64,000 nucleotides of DNA, taken from positions 3,410,001 to 3,474,000 of the forward strand of contig NZ_CP139035.1 of the NCBI RefSeq assembly GCF_029854705.2. The letters run 5' to 3'. This stretch comes from Akkermansia sp. N21116. Its GTDB lineage: Bacteria > Verrucomicrobiota > Verrucomicrobiia > Verrucomicrobiales > Akkermansiaceae. This document shows positions 35,132 through 44,474 of the stretch, one piece after another. Made by a program: the position numbers and the translations under genes. The notes under the pieces were generated by a model that ran no database searches, was not told where the DNA came from, and saw only the letters and a program-made list of their open reading frames with translations. Each line of letters opens with the position of its first letter. Position 1 is the first letter of the stretch.

Positions 35132-36186
35132 AAACAATCAATATTTTTGTGTTTTAATAAATTGGAATAAATTCTTTCCAGGTGAGCACTAACAACATTT
35201 AATGAAAAATGATCTTGAGCATATTTGTATCCATAATTGCTGATGTTTCTCCTGAGTTGTTCATCACAAATCAGTCGTTCAAGTTGAGTTGCCAATTTAT
35301 CAGACTCTCCAAATGGAAATGTTAAACAATTCTTACCTTCCTCTATCACATCAGGCAACCCTCCGACGGGCGTTGTTATGACCGCTAGGCTATAAGACCA
35401 TGCTTCCAGTACCACCATTGGGAACCCCTCTACATAAGAACACATACAATAAATAGAAGCATCATGAAATTGTTGATATTTACGATCTCCAACAATGTAA
35501 TCTGTAAATTCTACACGATCATCTACACCAAGTTCTTCTGACATTTGCTTGTATTTGTCTATATTTCCGTTACCCATAAAAACAACTCTCCAATCCGGAT
35601 ATTTATCTTTCAGACAAGACCAGGCTTTCAGCAATAGATCGGGAGCTTTGTTATCATCTATTGTACCAGCAAAAATGATTAGCTTCTTTTTTTGTTCCGA
35701 GGGAATGGGTGGGATCATTTCACACGCATTATAAAGAACATCGGTAGGCTTCTGTATATCCATATATGCTTCTTTAAACAAGAGCTCCCATTTATGGGAA
35801 AGCAACAATATAAGATCGGCTTGCCTAAACCACCATTTAAAAAAAATATCATCTGCATAGGGTACCAATTGATTGCCGACATGTACTTCCATAATTATTT
35901 TTTTCCTGTATAATCTAGCTACAAGCAACTCAGGCAATTGGATCAACAAGGTGGTTCCCGGAACCATGTGAAAATGGATTATATCATATTTCCACATCAG
36001 AAACGGGGTTATCATTGCAGCTTTCGTGGCATACCATAATTTCCACAATACATTTCGTTGAATCTGCGTACCTAGCCAATAGCAAGAATACTTTTCCCAT
36101 ACCGGCATTTTTTTAATCAATCTTATCGCAGATGATATGCCCCCCCCCGATTTTTTGGAAGTACCAATCATCATAACTTTGACCAT
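35128..36186 (-). CDS. Glycosyltransferase family 4 with poly-G tract
   Basis: A 352-aa GT-B enzyme for the EPS repeat unit. The N-terminal glycine loop is KKSGGGISSAIR, encoded across a G9 tract (36140-36148) that is in frame here. The C-terminal half has FAGTIDDNKAPDLLLKAW and the E-x7-E motif VEGFPMVVLEAW. A slip in the tract would end translation near the N-terminus, so expression could switch on and off. The gene overlaps the downstream fucosyltransferase by ATGA. Confidence 0.87.
   Translation of the reverse strand: MVKVMMIGTSKKSGGGISSAIRLIKKMPVWEKYSCYWLGTQIQRNVLWKLWYATKAAMITPFLMWKYDIIHFHMVPGTTLLIQLPELLVARLYRKKIIMEVHVGNQLVPYADDIFFKWWFRQADLILLLSHKWELLFKEAYMDIQKPTDVLYNACEMIPPIPSEQKKKLIIFAGTIDDNKAPDLLLKAWSCLKDKYPDWRVVFMGNGNIDKYKQMSEELGVDDRVEFTDYIVGDRKYQQFHDASIYCMCSYVEGFPMVVLEAWSYSLAVITTPVGGLPDVIEEGKNCLTFPFGESDKLATQLERLICDEQLRRNISNYGYKYAQDHFSLNVVSAHLERIYSNLLKHKNIDCL
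36140..36148 (-). repeat. G9 tract in a GT4 gene
   Basis: C9 on the plus strand, G9 in the coding strand. It codes Ser-Gly-Gly-Gly near codon 15 of the glycosyltransferase and is in the open phase in this sequence. Confidence 0.92.
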
Positions 36187-36242
36187 AACCTTATGGATAT
36201 TGTTTTAATTGTATATCAGTTAAACATAAATACCAATCTCCA

Positions 36243-37240
36243 TCACCATGGATTTAGTATTTCTTTCCAATCATAATCCGAATCTTTAAAAGTCTGCCGC
36301 CAAACTTGACCTATACATTTTAATACATACGCAAAAAAGACTACCATTATAAATACTATCAATATTTTCAAAGGAAAATATTTCATCATCGCAAATTCGC
36401 GAATTATTATTGACTGAACGATATATATTTCCAGACATAATCCTCCAATAATTCTAATAAACACATAACTAAATTTATTGTTATAGAGACGCTCTGCATA
36501 AATAGTCCGACATAACAAATAAAAAACAAAGTAACACCTAACTGAGGTAATATAACAAGTGGCTTCAAAAACAGAAAATAATCCATTTTAGTAATATATG
36601 TCAAAATATAATACCCCATAACAGACATAGATAAACCAACGCATATTTTCCATACAGAATAGTTTAAGCCATTTCCCCTTTGATCAAATTGTATTTTTCC
36701 CAACACTCCCCCCATAAACATAGGTATAAAATACAAGCTCCAAATCCATCGATACATCATGTCGGAATCATTCACATTCACGAAGAAAAACAAAGCGATA
36801 TAGGATACCGTTAATATCCCGCTAACAAAGAAACAGATATAACGGCATGATTGTATCGTAATAGCATCCGTTATGATATATTTCTTAATTGGATAGAATA
36901 ATAAATAGAAAATCATAATACAGGAGACAAAAAATCCACCGCCTGAAATAACTATTTCCGCCATGTTTCTATTACTATGAAAAAAGCACGCACATACTAA
37001 TGCCCAAGCAAATACTGTCGGATAAATTCTGTTAATGCGCCGTTTATACCAATTAAAAAAACTCATTTTCTTTTGACTGAGAAACAGGGTATACCCAGAA
37101 CAAAAGAAAAACAAACAGTCACCAAACGAACCACCCGTAGCAAACATAGCATATTTTCCGAGCAAGGGATCCAGGTGAGACCATGTAATCAGTAGTGCGA
37201 CCAAACACTTAAGAAGATCAATGCTGTAATCTCGTTCCAT
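36243..37240 (-). pseudogene. Acyltransferase_3 membrane protein, frameshifted
   Basis: An O-acyltransferase of the OafA/Acyltransferase_3 type with about ten helices, expected to decorate the polysaccharide. It starts at 37240 ([26 protein letters not shown], the N-terminal family block with its catalytic-region His). The first frame runs through QLGVTLFFICYVG and then loses homology, stopping at 36407. The natural C-terminus (NKFSYVFIRIIGGLCLEIYIVQS, ending KEILNPW) continues in another frame to a stop at 36243. Both frames are open around T6 of the coding strand (36521-36526), the likely slip site. The 998-nt span is one base short of a whole codon count. The start overlaps the upstream stop as TAATG. 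It is either inactive, phase-off, or a sequencing error. Confidence 0.72.
36521..36526 (-). repeat. Homopolymer at the probable frameshift site
   Basis: A6 on the plus strand (T6 coding). Reading frames before and after this tract carry the two halves of the acyltransferase. Confidence 0.6.
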
Positions 37241-37845
37241 TACCGTATTTGCCTGGATTGTTCCAACTGTTCCCGCGTCAATCTTTTCTCTGCTGGATAT
37301 AGCCTGCACTCGTGTTCAAGACATTCATCAATGGTAAATCGATATTTGAGGACTTTTGCCGGTACCCCCCCCACTATTGCATAAGGTGGAACAGACTTGT
37401 TTAGTACAGCTCCTGCGGCAATGATACTTCCCCGCCCCACGGTCACTCCGGAAAGTATGGTCACATTGATTCCAAGCCAATGATCGCCTTCAAGAATCAC
37501 ATCTTTATCATCACCTGACTTTTTTTCATAATCACCATCAAAAATAAAATGTCCTGTTTTATCAAACCTGTGATTACCCGATATGATTTTCAAATATGGA
37601 GCAATTTCCGTTTTAGGACCGATCAACACTTTGGCTTCAGTTGAATAGATGACAGCATACCGGGCAATTCTCACATTATCGGAAATGTGAATATTATGCA
37701 GTCCCTTGAAAACCGATGTGGATGGTTTCAAGAGAACATTATGGCCACAGCTCCCCAGGCACTGTTTATAACAGAACGCAAGGAAACTATCCCAGATAAA
37801 AGATATCCCTTCTCGCATCTTAACAAAATAACCCAATAAACGCAT
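37240..37845 (-). CDS. Hexapeptide-repeat acetyltransferase (LbH family)
   Basis: A left-handed beta-helix acyltransferase of about 201 aa, similar in layout to capsular and colanic-acid O-acetyltransferases. Isoleucine-patch repeats run from about residue 50 to 165 ([50 protein letters not shown]). The motif [15 protein letters not shown] closes the domain and is encoded across a G8 tract. ATG 37845 ([10 protein letters not shown]) is chosen; an in-frame GTG at 37878 would add 11 residues. It is translationally coupled to the acyltransferase downstream (TAATG). Confidence 0.83.
   Translation of the reverse strand: MRLLGYFVKMREGISFIWDSFLAFCYKQCLGSCGHNVLLKPSTSVFKGLHNIHISDNVRIARYAVIYSTEAKVLIGPKTEIAPYLKIISGNHRFDKTGHFIFDGDYEKKSGDDKDVILEGDHWLGINVTILSGVTVGRGSIIAAGAVLNKSVPPYAIVGGVPAKVLKYRFTIDECLEHECRLYPAEKRLTREQLEQSRQIR
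37365..37372 (-). repeat. G8 tract in an acetyltransferase gene
   Basis: C8 on the plus strand. It encodes V-Gly-Gly-V in the conserved C-terminal AIVGGVPAK motif and is in frame in this sequence. Confidence 0.92.
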
Positions 37846-37898
37846 ATTTTTACAATTTATTTTTACAACATCATTCACATGCCAATCGACCCGATCAG

Positions 37899-39074
37899 TC
37901 AGGAGTTCAAACTGGCACTGAACAGGTGTCGGTCAGAGAGAAAATCATGCAGCTGTTTTCCGCATAACCTGTAATCAAAATGTTCCCTCCCCAATTCGAA
38001 ACCTTTCAGGCCGATCTCAATTGACTTGTCCGGATTGGTTGCAATCCATTCAAAGGAACTGCAAAAGCCGGAAGACGAGTATTCATTTAGTATGATGTTG
38101 ACTTTATCCTTGAAATAAGTTTTCACCTCACCTACATCATTTGAAATAATCGCCGTACCAGAAGCCAGATATTCGGCAATTTTCTGACTAAACCTGGCCT
38201 TATCCTGCTCATAATCAGGATCAAGAGGAACAACCAGCCCTGATGCTGTCCGGTTGAGATACATGAATTCATCGAAAGGTATTCCATATCTGATTTCCAC
38301 CAGTCTAGACAGTTTCATATCCTCTATCATACGACAGACATCGTCTATGGCGCCCTGTCCTCCTGCAAGTACCAATATCAGATGATACTCAGAATGTTGC
38401 TTTGCAAAATCACTGAAACCATCTATCACTGTCCGAATTACTCTTATGTATTCAGCAGAAACGCAATACAGAAAAAAAGACCCTTTTTTCGTCGGAATTG
38501 TAAAATCTGCAAAATCCGCTTCCACAGGAATTTTCAGATAAGGCTTTCTGAATTTCTGTATTCTTCGGATGATATATTCGCTGATAGGTAATATCGCATC
38601 CACGCTATAACCAAATACCCTAGAATATAAGTGATTACCCCATTTTTTCAAGTGGTTCTTATTTAAAAAAGTACCTAACCACTCGTGTGAAATGGCCGCT
38701 ACCCTATAGCCGGCTTTACGTGCAGCGAGAATATTCAAATAATAAAATGGAAGATAGGGAGCTTCTACTATCACCCAATTCATCCTTTCCGGGCGATACC
38801 ATCTTTTCAGATCGGATATCAACCGAGCATTGTTCCTGAAAGGGCTGACATACCATACACCTTTTGCGGGATAATCAACGACAGTCCCGATTCCATCCAA
38901 CTTTGTATACTCCGGTACAGAAATACCCTTTTTCCCAATCGAACCGTTATGTATATAGCAAATGTCTCCTTGTTCGGAAAGTCCTTTTGCCATGAACTCC
39001 ACCTTTGTATTACAGGCAGAAAAAGAATATCCATACCCATTGGTACAACCTAAAAATACTATATTATTCAGCAT
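37899..39074 (-). CDS. Glycosyltransferase, GT-B fold (GT4-like)
   Basis: A 391-aa protein of the EPS locus. The C-terminal half resembles GT1/GT4 C-terminal domains: [35 protein letters not shown], and [20 protein letters not shown], the usual nucleotide-sugar-binding helix region. The N-terminal half is less typical, so donor and acceptor are unknown. Its ATG at 39074 overlaps the end of the upstream acetyltransferase by 11 nt, which fixes the start and implies co-translation. Confidence 0.75.
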   Translation of the reverse strand: MLNNIVFLGCTNGYGYSFSACNTKVEFMAKGLSEQGDICYIHNGSIGKKGISVPEYTKLDGIGTVVDYPAKGVWYVSPFRNNARLISDLKRWYRPERMNWVIVEAPYLPFYYLNILAARKAGYRVAAISHEWLGTFLNKNHLKKWGNHLYSRVFGYSVDAILPISEYIIRRIQKFRKPYLKIPVEADFADFTIPTKKGSFFLYCVSAEYIRVIRTVIDGFSDFAKQHSEYHLILVLAGGQGAIDDVCRMIEDMKLSRLVEIRYGIPFDEFMYLNRTASGLVVPLDPDYEQDKARFSQKIAEYLASGTAIISNDVGEVKTYFKDKVNIILNEYSSSGFCSSFEWIATNPDKSIEIGLKGFELGREHFDYRLCGKQLHDFLSDRHLFSASLNS

Positions 39075-39663
39075 AGTCGATTTGTTTAATCACTTTACAC
39101 GGAACTCCGGCAGCCACTACATTTGCAGGAATGTCCTTAGTCACGATACTCCCGGCTCCAATAAGTGAATTTTCCCCGATTGTCACACCTTTCAACACCT
39201 TGACACCGTAGCCAAGCCAAACGTTGTCACAAATAATGACGGGGGCATCATTACCGACACGTGTATCTCCTTGATGCCAGTCCGTGTCTGTGATTAATGT
39301 ATTGGCACCACATCTTACGTGGTTACCTATTTCTATTTTTAGAGCTGCGGCTACCACTGTACCAGAAAATCCGCAGTCGTTTCCTATTTTTATCTCTGCA
39401 TTACGGTAAAGTGTTGCAATTATACAAGGTGTATATACCCCAATCAGATTGGAAGAATGGGACGAATTGAAACACGCATGGTCTCCAATTACTATTTGAG
39501 AGTTTGGGAGCATACGGAATATGGTACATCCTTTGAATTGATTTCCCTTACCGAGCGTTACCCCCCACCACGCAGCCTTTATTCTACAAATTGCTGTCGA
39601 AACCAAACGAGAAATGGTGATTCCCAAAAGATTAATGTAATGTGGGTGAACAAATCTTTTCAT
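39064..39663 (-). CDS. Hexapeptide-repeat acetyltransferase (WcaF-like)
   Basis: A 199-aa left-handed beta-helix O-acetyltransferase expected to use acetyl-CoA to modify a sugar of the repeat unit. The repeats run from about 60 to 190: [47 protein letters not shown] (catalytic His in the DxDWH pattern), and [30 protein letters not shown]. It ends [12 protein letters not shown]. The start at 39663 overlaps the upstream stop by 4 nt (ATGA). Confidence 0.86.
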   Translation of the reverse strand: MKRFVHPHYINLLGITISRLVSTAICRIKAAWWGVTLGKGNQFKGCTIFRMLPNSQIVIGDHACFNSSHSSNLIGVYTPCIIATLYRNAEIKIGNDCGFSGTVVAAALKIEIGNHVRCGANTLITDTDWHQGDTRVGNDAPVIICDNVWLGYGVKVLKGVTIGENSLIGAGSIVTKDIPANVVAAGVPCKVIKQIDYAE

Positions 39664-40652
39664 GACCAGTAACAGGCTCCTTCTACTTTTTGAGCATTCC
39701 GAGGCCGTTCGGCATCACTTGGATAAGTCCAATATTCATTGAACAAATCTGTGAATCTCGTATCATCTCCATGATAACGGCCTTCCCAGCGTTTTCCTTT
39801 AATTCCAAAAAGTAGCTGAGCCCCCCCCCCTAAATGCAATGCTTTTTTATTCAACGATTTGGCAAATGCAGCAAGAGGCAGACCATAAGCTCCACAACCC
39901 ACTATGAGGAAATCAAAATTGCGTTTGGTAATTTCTTCCTTCATGAAATCCAATGCCTCAAACCAATCTTTAAAAGGACTTTTCTCTCCTGCAATAGTCT
40001 GCACGGCTTTAATAATCTCCAAATCGAAGTCAGGCAGCATATCCGGATTATTGAACAAATGCCTGCGATGATTTTTATATTGAGCCAATATGCTATCCTT
40101 GAACGGATGCACTACCAATACTTTCTTACCCTCAAGTATTTTAGTCCAGGGTTGCCGGGCAAAAAACGGATATAAGCTTTCCAGCTGTACCATCCTGCAG
40201 TCTTGGTTGAAGGGCAAAAACTTTTCGGGATAAGAAAAACGGCCACATACATCCATCATCGGTATTTCTTTCAGATACAATTCTGCAAATCTTTCGATTT
40301 CTACAATTATATTTCCTCCCTTGCCGGAAAAGAACCCTGCATTATTCTGTATTTCATAGAAAGGACGTCCAGTATCGTAGAAAGGCATTCTGGTATCATC
40401 AATAATATAGTCAATACATTTCCTGACATACGAACGGTTCCCATGTACAGTCAAATAGTTTAATACAACGGCAAGTTCAGATGTCCCTATCCTTCCAATA
40501 AAGCAAGCTTTGTCGTTGCTGAACAACTCCGTTAATAGTTGATTGGTCTTTTCCCACTCGTCTGCTTGTGGCCAGGGATTGCCCGTAAATTCAACCTTTG
40601 TACATTTACGATAGATCTTGCGCAGACCTTTGAGTATTATTTTTTCCATCAT
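39660..40652 (-). CDS. EPS-locus protein, possible GT-D-fold glycosyltransferase
   Basis: A 330-aa cytoplasmic protein. The [18 protein letters not shown] segment near residue 55 resembles the R-x-G-x-x-E block of GT-D (DUF1792-type) enzymes. [29 protein letters not shown] and [12 protein letters not shown] are stretches seen in many uncharacterised proteins of polysaccharide loci. The assignment is from these resemblances only. A G10 tract (39831-39840) encodes the glycine triplet in LHLGGGAQ. Two adjacent ATG codons (40652, 40649) begin it, overlapping the upstream GT4 stop. Confidence 0.5.
   Translation of the reverse strand: MMEKIILKGLRKIYRKCTKVEFTGNPWPQADEWEKTNQLLTELFSNDKACFIGRIGTSELAVVLNYLTVHGNRSYVRKCIDYIIDDTRMPFYDTGRPFYEIQNNAGFFSGKGGNIIVEIERFAELYLKEIPMMDVCGRFSYPEKFLPFNQDCRMVQLESLYPFFARQPWTKILEGKKVLVVHPFKDSILAQYKNHRRHLFNNPDMLPDFDLEIIKAVQTIAGEKSPFKDWFEALDFMKEEITKRNFDFLIVGCGAYGLPLAAFAKSLNKKALHLGGGAQLLFGIKGKRWEGRYHGDDTRFTDLFNEYWTYPSDAERPRNAQKVEGACYWS
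39831..39840 (-). repeat. G10 tract in the GT-D-like gene
   Basis: C10 on the plus strand, the longest homopolymer of the locus. It encodes Gly-Gly-Gly-Ala in frame (LHLGGGAQ). A one-base slip would remove about the last 55 residues. Confidence 0.92.
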
Positions 40653-41920
40653 TTTTCACTTTTTATTTCAGTGTATATTTCCATCGTGCGATTAGCATTC
40701 GTGATGCCATCATGGCGTTCCCTAGCGACTTCTATCCCATTTTTTGACAATTTTCCTGCCAGATCATCATTCCCAAAGATTCGGCATATAGCTGCTGCGA
40801 GCATTTCGGTTTCCTCAAACCGATAAAGCAATCCGGTTCTTCCGTTCTCGATCATGTCGGGCACACCGCCAACATAGGAGGCGACTACCGGGCAACCAAC
40901 CAGTTGAGCCTCACCCAACGAATTAGGTGAATTTTCAATGGAGGACGGACAAACAAACACGTTTGCCTGTCGATATTGCTCAGCCATACGATCTGCATCA
41001 ATCATCCCTGTAAAATGAAATCTATCCCTGATCCCATATTTAATCATTAGCGAATTCACGTAGTGGGCAAAGGTTGTGTATCTCAATCTGCTTCGGAAGG
41101 AGGATGTGTTAAGAAAATCATGACCTGCCACATACACTTCGGTATCAGGATAATCCCGTAAAATGAGAGGCATGGCTTCTACCAATTTGTGGATGCCTTT
41201 GAGGGGTTGGTTGGTCTGGCTAAGAAAGATGCGATGCCGATGGCATTGATTAATATTCCATTTTTCGTTAGCATAAAATGCAGGCCGTAAAGTCTCATTG
41301 CAGAAATGATACGTTGCGAGAGGATTAATAGCCCACGTATGATCATGATCCCATGTAGTGCGACCGATAATATGATTTATTTTACGAAGCAATTCCTCTT
41401 CCATGTGACCTTGACGGATATATCTTTTCCGTCCTTTCATGGGCGTTGAAGCAATAAATAAATCATAAAAAGTTATATTCTTTAACATATCAGATATTCT
41501 AATGTCTGCGGTATAGTTTCTCGCACAGCGAGAAACCAGCCCCTGTATGGACACCACTACGTTTGCTGCCCCCACAGCATTGACATAGGCCAGGCCATGA
41601 GGATATTCACTGCCATGTATATGCACCACATCCGGAGAAAAACGTTGAGCGATTTCCTTCCAGTCTTTTTCTATCGAAGCATCATAAGTATCACGATAGA
41701 GCAACCCAGGTAATGCATAAAAAGTAAATCCTCCAGCTTTTACTTCCTCCCATTGCTTCACACTCTTGATGCGAGAAGCAATGGCCAGTTCCATACCTGG
41801 ATCGATTTCTTTTAATTGAAGTGCCAGGGAACGCATCCATCCTCCCGTAAAAGGAGCGGAAATTCCTTTGTGATCAAAATATTCTTGAAACAGATTGTTA
41901 GCTATCCACAGAATTTTCAT
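40649..41920 (-). CDS. Glycosyltransferase family 4
   Basis: A 423-aa GT-B enzyme. The N-terminal glycine loop is PFTGGWMRSLA (about residues 23-33). The nucleotide-sugar domain contains FLSQTNQPLKGIHKLVEAM near 235, HFTGMIDADRMAEQYRQANVFVCPS, and the E-x7-E-like ENSPNSLGEAQLVGCPVV motif, followed by GGVPDMI. It is predicted to act on the lipid-linked repeat unit. The start at 41920 follows the polymerase gene after 41 nt. Confidence 0.88.
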   Translation of the reverse strand: MKILWIANNLFQEYFDHKGISAPFTGGWMRSLALQLKEIDPGMELAIASRIKSVKQWEEVKAGGFTFYALPGLLYRDTYDASIEKDWKEIAQRFSPDVVHIHGSEYPHGLAYVNAVGAANVVVSIQGLVSRCARNYTADIRISDMLKNITFYDLFIASTPMKGRKRYIRQGHMEEELLRKINHIIGRTTWDHDHTWAINPLATYHFCNETLRPAFYANEKWNINQCHRHRIFLSQTNQPLKGIHKLVEAMPLILRDYPDTEVYVAGHDFLNTSSFRSRLRYTTFAHYVNSLMIKYGIRDRFHFTGMIDADRMAEQYRQANVFVCPSSIENSPNSLGEAQLVGCPVVASYVGGVPDMIENGRTGLLYRFEETEMLAAAICRIFGNDDLAGKLSKNGIEVARERHDGITNANRTMEIYTEIKSEK

Positions 41921-41961
41921 GATTATATTGTAATTGTAAAAATCTTCTGTTACAGATCTGA

Positions 41962-43251
41962 TTATTTGCCTTTTACTGGCTGTAGAAAGTAATAATTACG
42001 AATTTCATCATCATTCATATTCCTTACCTTGGGCGACATCAACAAGGCTATCCCCATCCAAATCACCAAAAATTTCAAGTTGAACGTCAAATGTCCGAAC
42101 GGATAGAGTTCCAAAAGGCTTAAAAGTATAATGAACCCCAACGCCTTACATAAAGTATTGCGTGACTTGAAAATACCCAATAGCGCAGGATAAAGGAGCA
42201 GGAGTATGTATGTCCAAGCCAAGAGATATCCCCCTTTTAACACCAGGTTATAATAACCGGTCTCGCTGCCATATCGCCATCCATTTAACTTATCATTTTC
42301 CAGGAGAGGAAAATAATACCTTCCGTTAAGACCTTTACCTACCCATAATTCTACGTCATTCATTTGGGCTGTCAATGCTTCGTCTACTTTGGAACGCGAA
42401 TCATGCATTCCCCGTTTTTTCAAATAATCAAACCCGGAAAAATCAGAAGCCAAATAGACGGTTCCACTTGCCATGACAGCGGTTAGTATCATCGCAATAA
42501 TTTTATAACGCCAATTCACCGATTTAATGTAAAAATAAATATTGAAAAGCAATAATGTCCCTATCGTTGCCGAGTTGCCTCTACGAGCTCCCATCATATT
42601 TATCAGCAAAGTAAATAAAAGAGCAACAATATTGATAATCCAAACTTTGGAAGAAACATACTTTCTACATAATGCGACAAGGGCTATATTGCTATATATT
42701 TGTCCATAATATCGGTAATCTTCCGCAGAGGTTTCCCATGACTGGAGTGTTTCTGTGCTTTGTTTGATAGATGAGGACAAAATTTGATCATAAAATAAGA
42801 AGAAAGCAATGATGACAATAATGCTAATGAGAACAGAAGCTTTGACAATGGGACGAAAATCATAATCGCTTATCGGCCAAAGCAAAAACAAAGGCATAAG
42901 ATAAGGCAATATGTAAGTAGGTTGAAAAAAATGAAAATTGATCAATCCCTGTATAGTAAACCATTGATAGGGATAATCTATCAAATATCCCCTCACAATC
43001 ATGATGATGCACAAAATCACATAAGAAAAAAACAACCATAAATGCTTACAGGGCAATTGGAAAGACAGGCGATGCCTTGCCAGATAAAATCCCCGGAAAA
43101 TAGAACACCACCCCAAATAACATATAGCAGCATATATGAGTTGCATATGAGTGATATTGAGAAATATTATTCCAAGAGAATGCAAAAGCATTCCCCAGAC
43201 TACATAGGAAAAAGGTCTTTTACGGTCGCAAATCGAGAAGCTGAAATTCAT
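41962..43251 (-). CDS. O-antigen/EPS polymerase-like membrane protein (Wzy)
   Basis: A 429-aa protein with about eleven hydrophobic segments and a large periplasmic loop between about residues 265 and 345 containing conserved-looking RGMHDSRSK and VGKGLNGRYYFPLLEN stretches. This layout is typical of Wzy polymerases, which share little sequence. It lies between a pyruvyl transferase and a GT4 gene in a locus that also has Wzx, Wzc and Wza, so a polymerase is expected here. The start at 43251 overlaps the upstream stop by 4 nt. Confidence 0.68.
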   Translation of the reverse strand: MNFSFSICDRKRPFSYVVWGMLLHSLGIIFLNITHMQLIYAAICYLGWCSIFRGFYLARHRLSFQLPCKHLWLFFSYVILCIIMIVRGYLIDYPYQWFTIQGLINFHFFQPTYILPYLMPLFLLWPISDYDFRPIVKASVLISIIVIIAFFLFYDQILSSSIKQSTETLQSWETSAEDYRYYGQIYSNIALVALCRKYVSSKVWIINIVALLFTLLINMMGARRGNSATIGTLLLFNIYFYIKSVNWRYKIIAMILTAVMASGTVYLASDFSGFDYLKKRGMHDSRSKVDEALTAQMNDVELWVGKGLNGRYYFPLLENDKLNGWRYGSETGYYNLVLKGGYLLAWTYILLLLYPALLGIFKSRNTLCKALGFIILLSLLELYPFGHLTFNLKFLVIWMGIALLMSPKVRNMNDDEIRNYYFLQPVKGK

Positions 43252-44360
43252 TTTTTTCCTGATTCAAATATACTTTTAAGTTTGTCGTAATATTCAGTTG
43301 CAAAGACCAGCTGTAGGCAGTGATTCAAATTTTTCTTTCTAATGGAAGACACTATTTGGAATGCGTCATCCAGATCTTGAGCCATATATACGTAGTCATC
43401 GTAAACGCCCTTAAACCAGTCAGCACCTGTAATAACCTTATGATCTATTGTTCTGATAATCACCACCGGTGTTCCTGCCGCAAGAGCAAATATGGTTCCG
43501 TGATAACGGTCGGTTATCACGGCTTCAAACCTGGAAAAGTATTCTATTTGCTGTTCGATATACTTTCGGGGGTCTTTTCTTATCTTGGTAAAAAAAACCT
43601 TGACGGTTGTATCACTCACGACAACAGGCACGTCCTCAAACCTCTTGATCAGTGAAAACAGTTCTTCTTCCGAAAAATACTTTTCGCCGTCGTTCCTGCA
43701 GCATAAACTTATCCCACGTCGGTTCTGGTTGAAACAGAATGTTCCTATAAGGCTTGTTACAATATCAGGGAAAAGTTCTACGTGTACATCCGGCATCATT
43801 TCTTGAGCCGTTCCGTAAGAGACCTTATCTCTTGCCAAAAACAACATATTGTGTGCCTGATTGTAGATTTGAGCACTTCGCAGCTTGTTTTCATGATGTT
43901 GAAAGAATACGGTTTGAGGCATCATCAAAATTCGTGCATCCGGAAGTGCCTCAATCACCAGCCGGTGCATCAAGTCATGATTTCCCCCCAAATCCTGTGT
44001 GGTATATCCGCTTTGAAACAGGATTATGTCACGATTCCTGTATTCCCTCTCAATCAATTTGATAAAGCCATATTTTTCGTTCACTACGGTATCAGCCTCT
44101 ACCTCAATAAGTTTATGCTCAGGATAATTTTTCAGTATCCAGTTATGGATGCAGTAGTACTGGGCCATATCTCCCAAATTAGAGTGAGCGGTAATTCCCA
44201 AATAAAACAGTCTTGGCTGAGACTTCGGGCAGCAAGATATTTCCGTTTTTATTCTTTCTATATCATTCTTTATGAAGTTTGTTTTACACATCTTTCGTAT
44301 TGTGCGTAAAATAGGTCCGTACAAGGGCCTCGTCAAATCCTTCAGTTTTTTTGTATTCAT
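43248..44360 (-). CDS. Polysaccharide pyruvyl transferase family protein
   Basis: A 370-aa protein, predicted to add a pyruvate ketal (from PEP) to a sugar of the polymer or to act as a related glycosyltransferase. The N-terminal half has YLGITAHSNLGDMAQYYC, the N-x-GD motif of the family. The C-terminal half has the hallmark AVITDRYHGTIFALAAGTPVV near residue 288. The RYHG-type motif distinguishes it from ordinary GT-B enzymes. It is coupled to the polymerase gene by a 4-nt overlap. A 35-codon ORF sits directly upstream. Confidence 0.82.
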   Translation of the reverse strand: MNTKKLKDLTRPLYGPILRTIRKMCKTNFIKNDIERIKTEISCCPKSQPRLFYLGITAHSNLGDMAQYYCIHNWILKNYPEHKLIEVEADTVVNEKYGFIKLIEREYRNRDIILFQSGYTTQDLGGNHDLMHRLVIEALPDARILMMPQTVFFQHHENKLRSAQIYNQAHNMLFLARDKVSYGTAQEMMPDVHVELFPDIVTSLIGTFCFNQNRRGISLCCRNDGEKYFSEEELFSLIKRFEDVPVVVSDTTVKVFFTKIRKDPRKYIEQQIEYFSRFEAVITDRYHGTIFALAAGTPVVIIRTIDHKVITGADWFKGVYDDYVYMAQDLDDAFQIVSSIRKKNLNHCLQLVFATEYYDKLKSIFESGKK

Positions 44361-44363
44361 GTA

Positions 44364-44471
44364 TCAATTAAACTTCTTTGCGTAATAGATATCCTTCCAG
44401 TGCGGTTCTATACGAATGAGGCACCAAAACAGTAACGGGTTAAATACAGACTCTATGATAGCAGCCTTCAT
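44364..44471 (-). CDS. Small ORF of 35 codons filling the gap in the EPS operon
   Basis: The 114-nt gap between the ThDP enzyme and the pyruvyl transferase is filled almost exactly by one frame. It has ATG at 44471, 3 nt after the upstream stop, and TGA ending at 44364, 3 nt before the next ATG. The product (35 aa, starting MKAAIIESVFNPLLFWC and ending YAKKFN) has a short hydrophobic centre and a basic end. I do not recognise it. It could be a real small protein, a translational-coupling device, or a relic of a larger gene. The tight spacing on both sides favours translation. Confidence 0.45.
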   Translation of the reverse strand: MKAAIIESVFNPLLFWCLIRIEPHWKDIYYAKKFN

Positions 44472-44474
44472 TTC

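Noticed and set aside
36243-36518. Separate small 91-codon membrane gene
   Set aside because: Its sequence is the missing C-terminus of the acyltransferase; one frameshifted gene explains both frames better.
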